Source of the DNA: Pseudomonas sp. MPC6
GTDB taxonomy: Bacteria; Pseudomonadota; Gammaproteobacteria; Pseudomonadales; Pseudomonadaceae
Length of the DNA stretch: 64,000 nucleotides
Reading direction: 5' to 3'
Assembly: GCF_006094435.1 (NCBI RefSeq)
Contig: NZ_CP034783.1
Coordinates: 3,127,001 to 3,191,000 of the forward strand
The notes under the pieces were generated by a model that had not been told where the DNA came from, did no database searches, and saw only the letters and a list, made by a program, of their open reading frames with translations. Below, piece after piece: positions 1-7,639 of the stretch. The position numbers were made by a program, and so were the translations under genes. How positions within the stretch are numbered: position 1 is the stretch's first letter; every line of letters starts with the position of its first letter.

Positions 1-153
1 TGTTTCGTTATCTGGATTGGCGCTAGGAGTTCAAGCAAGACATTTCGACGGCACGTTGAGCAGTTGCGACGGTGGCTCGAGTTGATTCAAAACGATCTCA
101 ATCAAGCTCGGCAACGCGCCGCAGCGCAGGTGCCCATTAGTTTTTCTTCTTGA
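1..153 (+). CDS. C-terminal end of an unidentified protein (partial)
   Basis: Frame 1 is open from the window edge to TGA at 151-153 and encodes about 50 residues. These are a short hydrophobic stretch (CFVIWIGA) followed by a basic amphipathic helix (RRHVEQLRRWLELIQNDLNQ) and a short polar tail. It converges on the oxygenase fragment on the opposite strand. I do not recognise the family. The neighbouring glycosyltransferase suggests a polysaccharide or surface-glycosylation gene, but that is only inference, and the frame could be open by chance. Confidence 0.35.
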   Translation, partial: CFVIWIGARSSSKTFRRHVEQLRRWLELIQNDLNQARQRAAAQVPISFSS

Positions 154-191
154 TTAGCTTTCCTATGTAGTACTTCAGGCTAAAACGATCT

Positions 192-617
192 TTAGGCCTT
201 GGCAAGGTAGCCACCACTTTTTGTTTCGTGCAGCCCGCCACCGGTGAAATAGGGGTCGGGTATCAAGCCCTCAATGCCCGTCAGTTTTTCAAGAAACTGC
301 AACATGGGCGCGGAGTTAAAGGCGTTGAAAACAGCCTTCAGATAGGGCGTGCATTCGTTGGGGCTGATTTGGCGTTTATTTTGACCTTTATAGCCACGTT
401 CGTAGAGCATTTCGTTGGCGGTTGGTTCGACTGGATAGTTCGAACAAATATTTGCAATCAGGTCTTCCGGTAGAAAGTTATCGATGACGATGTGTGGAAA
501 TGGGATGGCCTGGACGTAGCTATTTGCTAGCGATTGACCGAAAGCACTGGCCGCGGTTTGGTCGAAATCAAGCTCGGGGGAGTGGGTGATGGGTAGCCTA
601 TTAATGTCGGGTGTCAT
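192..617 (-). pseudogene. Truncated 2OG-Fe(II) oxygenase, N-terminal half only
   Basis: The 141-residue product matches the N-terminal part of 2OG-Fe(II) dioxygenases found in polysaccharide clusters: 'IPFPHIVIDNFLPEDLI' near residue 38, then 'GGGLHETKSGGYL' at the end. In full-length relatives (usually around 240 residues) this last segment runs directly into the iron ligands (HxD ... H). Here the frame ends four residues after 'GGY' (LAKA, stop), so no metal-binding His/Asp remains. None of the reverse frames I read below position 192 restores the HxD motif, so the 3' part appears to have been removed by rearrangement rather than by a simple frameshift. It lies next to, and on the same strand as, a glycosyltransferase. 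It is probably non-functional as an oxygenase. Confidence 0.6.
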
Positions 618-676
618 CGCAATTCCAACGAGAAAATATAAAAATCTTTAAACGCCTTCAGGCAGCATAGCAAATA

Positions 677-1510
677 CTACTCGTTGCGTGCTTTGGGTGT
701 TTGGCTTTTGTTTTTTTCCTTTGTCAGGCGCTGAAGGATATTGTTGTACATAATGGTTCGTCGATGCGTCGTTTCATAACCACCCGCCGCTGCGATAGTG
801 CCCGACTGGATGTGATCAAGATAGTTGAATATCTTGCGTGGCGACAAACGCTCAACGACATAACCACGTTCGGTCATACGGTCTTGGAGGGTATAGCCAG
901 GCACTCGATCATCCATCAAAAAATTCATCCCGAGCTGTTTGATCAGCTTGCAGTTCCATAATGTACAGAAGCTTTTAAGATAAACCTCCCTGTACGGTTT
1001 TGGCTCTCTGGCGCGTAGCCCCATGGAAAGCTTCATGCGTCTGAAGTGATGTTTTAACAGTCGCGAACTGAATCGCCAAAGCGTTCTGGCGGTGCCGCGA
1101 TTTAATTGTTCGACGCAACCAACGGCTACGACATTCGGGTTAGAAATGCACTTGTTTAACATCATCGAAAACAAATTGTTATCGAAAATAAACGTATCAG
1201 TGTGCAGCAGGAATACATAGTCAGTGTCGATACGTTCCAACGCCATGTCGAGTGCTTTGCCATGCGCGATATGGCCCGATTCCTTTTCCGGAGTGGTTCG
1301 CTCGATCAGATTGATCCAGTCAAGTTCGCGTAAATACGTTGTGCTTTCATCGGCAGAGTAGTTATCAACCACCCATACTGGAATGCCGGCATCGATCGCA
1401 TACTGGTGCAATAGATCCAGGCAGATTTTGGTAATTTCTGGTGTTTTGTAGTTAACAATAACAATACTGAATGGTTTTTTGTCTTTGGTGGAAAAATCAA
1501 TGCTTTCCAT
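677..1510 (-). CDS. Family 2 glycosyltransferase (GT-A fold)
   Basis: 277 residues with the GT2 pattern: the first strand 'FSIVIVNYKT' (14-23), the nucleotide-sugar aspartate in 'VWVVDNYSADES' (45-56), 'GHIAHGKALDMAL' (79-91), and the acidic metal-binding stretch 'FLLHTDTF' (100-107, DxD-like). The last third is basic and lacks membrane segments, so this is a soluble or peripheral enzyme that transfers a sugar from a nucleotide donor, probably in O-antigen or other surface glycan assembly. It is upstream of the broken oxygenase on the same strand. The ATG at 1510 is the natural start. The sugar donor and acceptor cannot be read from the sequence. Confidence 0.85.
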   Translation of the reverse strand: MESIDFSTKDKKPFSIVIVNYKTPEITKICLDLLHQYAIDAGIPVWVVDNYSADESTTYLRELDWINLIERTTPEKESGHIAHGKALDMALERIDTDYVFLLHTDTFIFDNNLFSMMLNKCISNPNVVAVGCVEQLNRGTARTLWRFSSRLLKHHFRRMKLSMGLRAREPKPYREVYLKSFCTLWNCKLIKQLGMNFLMDDRVPGYTLQDRMTERGYVVERLSPRKIFNYLDHIQSGTIAAAGGYETTHRRTIMYNNILQRLTKEKNKSQTPKARNE

Positions 1511-2028
1511 TATTTATTTGCTCGATAGGATTTTAAGGATAAGTGCGGATAATAGTCGCGCCTGTACAGAGCTGTCGCTTGTTATTATGCTCGCCAAATT
1601 AACCTGATCAGAAATCATACCTTTATTAAGTCGCTGGGCAGCTGATGAATGTTTATCGCTAGTATAGTCCTATGGCGAGTAGCGAATGCGACTTTAATCG
1701 TACGAGATAGCCACTATGTAAGTAAATGTTTTTGAAGGGTTTTTTTACACTTATAGATCTATTGGAGAAAGATTCTTGAATGGAAGTGAGTTGGGTTACC
1801 GTGCAGCGTCAGATGCATCGTTACTTCATGCGGCGTATCGCACCTGTATAGACTGAAAACGTCATCAATGGAGATGAGTGACGCCATCAATTCGACTTCC
1901 TGGCTATGACATATTTTGAAACAAATCAGCGTTTCAATCGGTTGAGTCTCCGGCATGGCAGTGCACGAAACGTGGGTGGCAGGCAGGGGAGCGTACGCTT
2001 CATTAGGTGTTTTTGGAGGACGCCCCCG
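1511..2028. other. Non-coding stretch with one weak ORF
   Basis: About 520 bp of relatively A+T-rich sequence separates the glycosyltransferase from the VIT gene. A 65-codon reverse frame (1759-1956) contains MASLISIDDVFSLY but has no visible ribosome site and no family I recognise, so I do not call it a gene. The region probably holds the glycosyltransferase promoter. Confidence 0.4.
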
Positions 2029-2730
2029 CTAGACCACTGCGCCAAACAAGTGCCCCACCAAGGCCGTAATGCCCATGGCCAGAGCCCCCCAGAAGGTCAC
2101 GCGCCAGGCGCCGGTCATGACGTTGGCCCCGCCAGCCTTGGCGGCAATGGCGCCCAATGTCCCGAGAAACACCAATGACATGCCCGATATCCAGGGCACC
2201 ACGCTGTGCTCCGGCGCGACAAACGTCACCGCCAGAGGCAGCGCGGCACCCACCACGAAACTGGCGGCGGAGGCGAGGGCAGCCTGCAAGGGTTTTGCGG
2301 TGAGGGTGGCGCTGATGCCCAACTCGTCCCGGGCGTGAGAGCCCAGTGCGTCATGGGCCATCAATTGATCGGCCACTTGATGCGCCAGTTCGGGTGATAC
2401 GCCGCGATGCATGTAGATGTTGGCGAGTTCGATGTGCTCGGCTTTCGGGTCGCTTGCCAGTTCTGCCCGTTCGCGGGACAGATCGGCCCGCTCGGTATCG
2501 GCCTGGGAATGCACGGAAATGTACTCACCAGCGGCCATGGACATGGCGCCGGCCATCAACCCCGCCATACCGGTGACCAGCAAAGTGGCGTGGCTGGCGT
2601 TGGCGGCCGCGACGCCGATCAGCAGGCTGGCGGTAGAGACAATCCCGTCATTGGCGCCCAGGACGGCGGCGCGCAGCCAGCCGATACGATCGCTTCGATG
2701 TGCCTCGGTGTGCCTGTGCATGAATTTCAT
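2029..2730 (-). CDS. VIT1/CCC1-family metal (Fe/Mn) transporter
   Basis: 233 residues. The N-terminal 'RSDRIGWLRAAVLGANDGIV' and the first hydrophobic pair, with 'AGAMSMAAGEYISV', are the signature of the vacuolar iron transporter (VIT1/CCC1) family. A charged middle region (about residues 80-140, 'RAELASDPKAEHIELANIY') follows, then three more membrane segments ending 'GITALVGHLFGAVV'. The family exports Fe2+ or Mn2+ from the cytoplasm. The predicted topology is five membrane helices with a cytoplasmic metal-binding loop. It is a single gene, separated by about 70 bp from the downstream apbE on the same strand. Which metal it moves is not visible. Confidence 0.9.
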   Translation of the reverse strand: MKFMHRHTEAHRSDRIGWLRAAVLGANDGIVSTASLLIGVAAANASHATLLVTGMAGLMAGAMSMAAGEYISVHSQADTERADLSRERAELASDPKAEHIELANIYMHRGVSPELAHQVADQLMAHDALGSHARDELGISATLTAKPLQAALASAASFVVGAALPLAVTFVAPEHSVVPWISGMSLVFLGTLGAIAAKAGGANVMTGAWRVTFWGALAMGITALVGHLFGAVV

Positions 2731-2800
2731 TGTTTAAGGGGACTCCCTGTCATTAGGCGGTTCACGTCGGACGGGTTCCGAGCGGGCCGGCAATCGGCCG

Positions 2801-3772
2801 TCAGCGGGCTTCAATTTGCGCCTGCAACTGGCCGCCGACAATGGATATTTCTTTGAACTGTTGCCCCTCGCGCAGCACGAACAACGCATCCATCCCGCGT
2901 TCCTGAGCCAGGCGTGGGCCCTCGGTTTCCCCCAGGACCATCAGCGCCGTGGCCCAGGCATCGGCGAGCATGCACGAGGCCGCCACCACGGTGACGGCGG
3001 CGAGCGGGTTGCACAGCGGCGCGCCAGTGGCCGGGTTCATGGTATGAGCATAGGAATGACCGGCCACATCGACCCAATGTCGATAGTCCCCGGAGGTCGC
3101 GATAGCGGCATCGCCAAGTTCCATCACGCCCATGACTTCACGCACGTCCCGGCTGGGCTTTTCCAGGGCCACGACCCAGCGCTGGCCGTCAGGTTTGACG
3201 CCCCGGGCGCGCATTTCGCCATCGATGCCGACCAGGTAGCGGGTGATGCCCAAACCCTCCAGGCAACGGGCCAGTTCATCAACGCCAAAACCTTTGGCGA
3301 TGCCACTCAAATCAAGGTTCAGCGGCGCACGTTTGCGCACCTGATTGCGTTGCGGCTCAACCACCAACGCGGCGCTGGCTAACAGCCGGGCGCGCGGCGC
3401 AATGGTGCCGATCGCCTGCTCTGTGACCGTCTGCTCCCCGGGGCCGAACCCCCAGGCGTTAACCAGATCACCGACAGCGATGTCGAAGGCGCCGCCGGAT
3501 TGCTGACTGACACGCAGTGCCGCGGACAGCACCGTGGCCAACTCTTTGGGCACTGACACCCACACCTGCTCGGGGGCGGCGTTGAGGCGGTTGAGGTCCG
3601 AGTCGGGTTTCCAGGTGGACATTTGCTGGTCCACCCGGGCCACGGCGCTCGACAGGCGCTGACCAATTTCGTCGGCATCGATCCCGGCCCCGGCATAAAA
3701 CACGGCGGTGTAGCGGGTGCCCATGGTTTCGCCATTCAGGCTATAGCGCTGCAACTCAGTAGACGTCTTCAC
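2801..3772 (-). CDS. apbE: FAD:protein FMN transferase (ApbE)
   Basis: 323 residues matching ApbE: 'GETMGTRYTAVFY' near residue 14, 'VARVDQQMSTWKPDSDLNRLN' around 45-65, 'LNLDLSGIAKGFGVDEL' (about 153-169), and the C-terminal 'HTMNPATGAPLCN ... ADAWATALMVLG' with its Mg/FAD-binding region. ApbE transfers FMN from FAD to a Thr/Ser in a D-x-x-(S/T)-G-A-(S/T)-type motif of partner proteins, usually outside the cytoplasm. No clear signal peptide is seen. Its start overlaps the end of the PepSY/flavoreductase gene by 17 bp, so the two are translationally coupled. A candidate target, the DUF2271 protein with DGVSGAS, is encoded just upstream in the same operon. Confidence 0.93.
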   Translation of the reverse strand: MKTSTELQRYSLNGETMGTRYTAVFYAGAGIDADEIGQRLSSAVARVDQQMSTWKPDSDLNRLNAAPEQVWVSVPKELATVLSAALRVSQQSGGAFDIAVGDLVNAWGFGPGEQTVTEQAIGTIAPRARLLASAALVVEPQRNQVRKRAPLNLDLSGIAKGFGVDELARCLEGLGITRYLVGIDGEMRARGVKPDGQRWVVALEKPSRDVREVMGVMELGDAAIATSGDYRHWVDVAGHSYAHTMNPATGAPLCNPLAAVTVVAASCMLADAWATALMVLGETEGPRLAQERGMDALFVLREGQQFKEISIVGGQLQAQIEAR

Positions 3773-5936
3773 GGTAGCGTCCTTGTGCCTTGAGAGTCAG
3801 CACACTCAGGTTGAGAGGCGCCAACACTTCATCGAGGGCCTGCATCACGCCTTTGGCCATTTCGCGACTGCCACACACCAGCACCTGGGCACCTTTTTCA
3901 ATCAGTCGGCGCAAGGCCAGGGCATCGCCGATCAGCCGGTCTTGCACGTAGCTGCGGTCCTGGACCTGAGAGAAGGCGGCGCGCAGTGCCGTGAGGCGAC
4001 GGTCCGACAAGTATTGGTTGAGCTCCGGTTCATAGAGAAAGTCCGAGGCCGGGTTGCGTCCGCCCCAATACAAGTGCATCGGGTGTCGGGCCTTGTTGTT
4101 GCGAATAAAACCGGCCAGAGGACCGATGCCGGTACCGGCGCCGATCAGGATCACCGGGTGCGTGCCCGAAGCCGGACGAAATTGCGGGTTGGGCTGGATA
4201 AAGGCTTCGATCTGCGCGCCGATGTTCAGGCCATGAAGGAATTCCGAACACACGCCACCGTTGTGTTTACGCACACAGATCTCCAGCACGCCATCCTGGG
4301 AGCCGCTGGCCAGCGAGTAGAAACGCGGGACCGGGCTGCCGGGGGGCACAATCCCGACCAGGTCGCCGGCCAGAAAACTTGGCAGCTCGCCGCAGGCTTT
4401 GAAGCGCAGGATGTGGGTTGGCGCATTAACCTGTTCGCCATAGGCAATCCGCTCTGTCAGCTGCAATTGATGCGTACGCGGCTGCTGCGGGGTGTGAACC
4501 AGTACCAGATCCTGCCCCAACACTTCGCCCAACGCATGACCCCAGCGCGCAAACTCCTGAGAGGACTGGCGGTTGACGGTTTCCAACTCCAGCAATGGCG
4601 AGCCACCGGCCTGCAACATCGCGTCCTGCACCTGATGGGCGTACTGACAGAACTGCGCAAACTGACGGTCGCCCAGCCCCAGCACCGCAAAGGGCAGGCC
4701 GGGCTTGAGGCCGGTTTTGGCCAGCCGCGCCAGGAACTGCGAAGCCGAGGCCGGCGCATCGCCGTCACCATGGGTCGCGGTGAGGATGAACACCCGTTGG
4801 GCTTTGCGGTAATCGCCCACCCAATCATTCATCGCCGCGCTGTGCACCTGATGGCCACTCTGGTGCAAGGCGTCGTGCAAGGTTTTGGCAAACCCCCAGG
4901 TGCTGTTGTTTTCACTGCCCACCAGAATCACGATATCGGCGGAGTGGGCAGGGCTGTTGTGGCGGATGTTCGGGCCAGCCTTGCGCCGGCGCCACCACAA
5001 CAGGATGCCGGTCACGCTCATCAACGGCACGCAGAGGGCGCAGAGCCCGAGCGGCAGGCCCAGCCACCAGAGGCCTTCGCCGGTGTGCAACTGGTAGATC
5101 AATTCATAGAGGTTGTGCATCGAGTCGTGGGCTTGATAGGACAACAAGGCGCCGCTGGCCTGATCCACGTAGCCGTCGCCCTGGGCCGTGCGCAGGGAAA
5201 ACACATCACTCGGGTTGCCGGGGCTCGGGTAGACCAGCTCGCGCAGGTCGTTCAGGTCGGTGGCCTGCAAGGCTTTCAGCTTCGCCACCGGCAAGGCCGG
5301 GCCGGCGCTGACGTGGGCGGGGAAGGCGGGTTCACTTTGACTGCCGTCGGCGATAAAACCAAAAGTGGTGGCGGACATGTAGAGCCCGCTCAATGCCGAC
5401 AGCAGCAACCCGAGCAAGGCCAGTCTCCCGACCTCAGCATGCCAGCGCTGGCTGAAGGTGCCCCGCAGTGGCCGCAGCAGGTTGCGCCAGCCACCCAGGC
5501 GCCGAGCCAGCAATAGCGCGCCGGACACTGACAGCATCAGCATGAACAGCGCGCCGACACCCGACACCCCATGGCCCGGCGTGCCAAGGAACAGCGAGCG
5601 GTGAAGGTCTTTCACCCAACGTGAGAACGCGGATGGCTCGTAAGGCGCGAGGCCTTGGCCGGTCAGTGGGTCGACCTTTTCCGCCCCGGCCTGGCCGTTC
5701 TGGTTGTAATAGACAATCACCGTACCGGACGCTGTGCGCTGGATCTGCTCCACGCCCGAAAAGTGGCTGGCAACGCGCCCGGCCAGTTGGCCGACGTTGA
5801 ATTGTCCGGCAGGCGTGGACGTGCTGTGCAGGCGTTCCAGCGCCGGGTCGACAGACAGGATCGCGCCGCTGACGGCCAACAACATGACCAACAGGGCGGC
5901 GATCAGGCCAGGTAGGGAATGGAACTGACGAAGCAT
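3756..5936 (-). CDS. PepSY-TM / flavodoxin / FAD-NAD(P)H reductase fusion
   Basis: 726 residues in three parts. Residues 1 to about 330 form a PepSY-associated membrane domain, with hydrophobic helices at 10-30, about 125-145, 170-195 and 290-315 and periplasmic PepSY segments. Residues about 335-480 form a flavodoxin-like FMN domain ('DIVILVGSENNSTWGFAKTL', 'FILTATHGDGDAPASASQ'). Residues about 490-726 form a ferredoxin-reductase-type FAD/NAD(P) domain ('RFYSLASGSQDGVLEICV', 'GGVCSEFL', 'VILIGAGTGIGPLAGFIR', 'LVCGSREMAKGV'). It should take electrons from NAD(P)H in the cytoplasm through FAD and FMN to the membrane and on to periplasmic acceptors. It is encoded between the DUF2271 protein and apbE, the usual setting of flavin-based extracytoplasmic electron transfer. 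The final acceptor is unknown. Confidence 0.88.
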   Translation of the reverse strand: MLRQFHSLPGLIAALLVMLLAVSGAILSVDPALERLHSTSTPAGQFNVGQLAGRVASHFSGVEQIQRTASGTVIVYYNQNGQAGAEKVDPLTGQGLAPYEPSAFSRWVKDLHRSLFLGTPGHGVSGVGALFMLMLSVSGALLLARRLGGWRNLLRPLRGTFSQRWHAEVGRLALLGLLLSALSGLYMSATTFGFIADGSQSEPAFPAHVSAGPALPVAKLKALQATDLNDLRELVYPSPGNPSDVFSLRTAQGDGYVDQASGALLSYQAHDSMHNLYELIYQLHTGEGLWWLGLPLGLCALCVPLMSVTGILLWWRRRKAGPNIRHNSPAHSADIVILVGSENNSTWGFAKTLHDALHQSGHQVHSAAMNDWVGDYRKAQRVFILTATHGDGDAPASASQFLARLAKTGLKPGLPFAVLGLGDRQFAQFCQYAHQVQDAMLQAGGSPLLELETVNRQSSQEFARWGHALGEVLGQDLVLVHTPQQPRTHQLQLTERIAYGEQVNAPTHILRFKACGELPSFLAGDLVGIVPPGSPVPRFYSLASGSQDGVLEICVRKHNGGVCSEFLHGLNIGAQIEAFIQPNPQFRPASGTHPVILIGAGTGIGPLAGFIRNNKARHPMHLYWGGRNPASDFLYEPELNQYLSDRRLTALRAAFSQVQDRSYVQDRLIGDALALRRLIEKGAQVLVCGSREMAKGVMQALDEVLAPLNLSVLTLKAQGRYREDVY

Positions 5937-5960
5937 GTTCAGCCTCCGGAAATGGGGGTG

Positions 5961-6431
5961 CTACAGATCGTAAGTAAAGGACTCGACGTAGGTACTGCCG
6001 GTCGCTGGCTTGCCGGCGCCCTTGGACGTCAACGGCACGCTGACATCGGCGCGGGCGTCGCGTTTGTCCTCGACGGCGCTGTCGATGCGGATCTGATACC
6101 CGGCATCAATCAGGGTGTCTGCCAGTTCGACGCTGACTTTGAGCGTGCGCCCACTGCCGACACTGGCGCCGCTGACGCCGTCAAACGCGCTCGGGTTCAT
6201 CCCGCTGCCACGGGCCCAGTCGCCCAGGTGCTTGTAGTACTTGGCCTTCTTGCCGGCCACCCACAGGGTTTTCTGGTACTGGCCGTTGGCGTCGGTCACA
6301 TAGATCGCCAGGTAGGCATCATTGCCGCTGTAGTCCTTGAGCTGGGTGGTCAGGGTCACTTCCCGGGCCTGGGCCAGACCCGGCAGGGCAATGGCGCCGG
6401 CAAGGCAGGTGGCTGCGATGATCTTTTTCAT
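5961..6431 (-). CDS. Periplasmic DUF2271 protein with a flavinylation-like motif
   Basis: A longer frame reaches back to 6527, but the ATG at 6431 is preferred because it starts a classical signal peptide (MKKIIAATCLAGAIALPGLAQA, cleavage near residue 22) and has AAGGA about 8 bp upstream. This gives 156 residues, exported to the periplasm, of the DUF2271 family. Residues 84-90 read D-G-V-S-G-A-S, the pattern D-x-x-(S/T)-G-A-(S/T) that ApbE modifies in NqrC, RnfG and FMN-bind proteins; Ser90 would be the FMN acceptor. With apbE and the PepSY reductase directly downstream, the inference is a covalently flavinylated periplasmic electron carrier or reductase. Confidence 0.8.
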   Translation of the reverse strand: MKKIIAATCLAGAIALPGLAQAREVTLTTQLKDYSGNDAYLAIYVTDANGQYQKTLWVAGKKAKYYKHLGDWARGSGMNPSAFDGVSGASVGSGRTLKVSVELADTLIDAGYQIRIDSAVEDKRDARADVSVPLTSKGAGKPATGSTYVESFTYDL

Positions 6432-6523
6432 GAGGGTATCCTTTTGATCGTTAGGTCGAGAGCCTGGACCTGCTTGCTGACAGCAACCTGAAGCGCAGGG
6501 AAAACTCATCGACAGGTGAGGCG

Positions 6524-6847
6524 TCATTCGGTGAGCGGGCTACCGAGGTAATCCCTCGCATCGCCGTCGTCGCGGAAATGTATCTCGAGTGTGCGCAAAC
6601 GCAGCGAGGCCGGTGAGTAGCTGGCTTCGATGGCGTTGCCTTTACGGTCCAGGCCCTTGAGCTCGTAACAACCGTCGTCGACCTTGATGCGTTGCACGCT
6701 CCAGCCGTATTGCCGCTCGACCTGCTGACGCAAGGTGTCGCGCGGTTGCCAGTCGCTCACCGGGTCGCTGCAATCGTCATCGGCCAGGGCGTAACCACTG
6801 AGCAGCAGGCTCAACAGCGTGGCATGGGCAATAAAACCTGATTTCAT
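6524..6847 (-). CDS. Small periplasmic PepSY-domain protein
   Basis: 107 residues with a signal peptide (MKSGFIAHATLLSLLLSGYALA, cleavage before DDDCSD), then one PepSY-like domain: 'QVERQYGWSVQRIKVDDGCYEL' and 'GNAIEASYSPASLRLRTLEI'. The two cysteines (about residues 26 and 60) could form a disulphide. It is the first gene of the reverse-strand redox operon and is divergent from the response regulator. Such small PepSY proteins often sit next to two-component systems and may modulate the sensor or the redox partner; that role is inference. Confidence 0.8.
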   Translation of the reverse strand: MKSGFIAHATLLSLLLSGYALADDDCSDPVSDWQPRDTLRQQVERQYGWSVQRIKVDDGCYELKGLDRKGNAIEASYSPASLRLRTLEIHFRDDGDARDYLGSPLTE

Positions 6848-6910
6848 GATCTGTCTCCTGCCGAGGTCGGCGTCTGTGGCATACCCTAAAGAGCATTCCT
6901 GACAACCAGC

Positions 6911-6926
6911 TGAATCTTCAGATTCA
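6911..6926. promoter_or_regulatory. Dyad between divergent redox operon and two-component genes
   Basis: TGAATCT-TC-AGATTCA is a 7+7 bp inverted repeat in the 132-bp divergent intergenic region. Its place suggests an operator for the adjacent response regulator. OmpR-class regulators more often bind direct repeats, so this is tentative. Confidence 0.35.
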
Positions 6927-6979
6927 CGTCAGGTAAGGCGATCAAGGTGCTGCACGACAACCATCACAGGAGGTGCCAG

Positions 6980-7639
6980 ATGCGGGTTTTATTGGTCGAA
7001 GACGCAGCGGGGCTGGGGGAAGCGGTGCGCGAACAGATCGCCGATGACGGCCACGCCGTCGATTGGGTGCAGCGTCTGGACCATGCGCGCAATAGCGTGC
7101 GCACCACGCCTTATGACCTGATCCTTCTTGACCTGATGCTCCCGGACGGTCGCGGGCTGGATTTTTTGCGTCAGCAACGCTCGGCAGGGGACGTGACTCC
7201 GGTGATTATCCTGACTGCAAAGGATCAGATCTCCGATCGGATTGCTGGCCTCAATGCTGGCGCCGACGACTACCTGGTCAAACCGTTCGACCTGTTTGAA
7301 CTCTCGGCCCGGGTGGCGGCGGTGGCCCGGCGTTACAGCGGCAATCCCAATCCGCAGATCAAGCTCGGTGATTTGCAGGTCGACATGAGCGCCCGCACCG
7401 TGCAGCGGGCCGGCGCGACGGTGGACCTCACGGCGCGAGAATGGGCGCTGTTCGAGGCCTTTGTGCAGCGCCCCAGCGCGCTGCTGTCCAAGTCGCAACT
7501 GGAAGAGCGGCTGTATGCTTTCGGCGCGGAAATCGAGAGCAATACCATCGAGGTCTATATCAGCCGTCTGCGTAAAAAACTCGGGCGCGACCTGATTGAA
7601 ACCGTGCGGGGCATGGGCTACCGGTTGATGTCCGCATGA
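6980..7639 (+). CDS. OmpR/PhoB-class response regulator (QseB/PmrA-like)
   Basis: The start at 6980 is fixed by a strong AGGAGG-like site (about 6968-6974) and by the canonical MRVLLVEDA opening; the 11 extra upstream codons are unlikely to be used. 219 residues: receiver domain with E7/D8 and phospho-acceptor D51 ('LILLDLMLPDG'), the conserved Lys in 'LVKPFD' near 101, and a winged-helix DNA-binding domain ending 'VYISRLRKKLGRDLIETVRGMGYRL'. It controls transcription, probably of the divergent redox operon and its own operon. The kinase gene follows with an ATGA overlap. Confidence 0.93.
   Translation: MRVLLVEDAAGLGEAVREQIADDGHAVDWVQRLDHARNSVRTTPYDLILLDLMLPDGRGLDFLRQQRSAGDVTPVIILTAKDQISDRIAGLNAGADDYLVKPFDLFELSARVAAVARRYSGNPNPQIKLGDLQVDMSARTVQRAGATVDLTAREWALFEAFVQRPSALLSKSQLEERLYAFGAEIESNTIEVYISRLRKKLGRDLIETVRGMGYRLMSA

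Noticed and set aside
1759..1956. 65-codon reverse frame between glycosyltransferase and VIT gene
   Set aside because: No ribosome site and no similarity recognised; too short to support alone.
3783..5516. 577-codon forward frame opposite the PepSY/flavoreductase gene
   Set aside because: It is antisense to a gene with clear domains; the product is rich in His, Gln and Gly without a known motif, typical of high-GC antisense frames.
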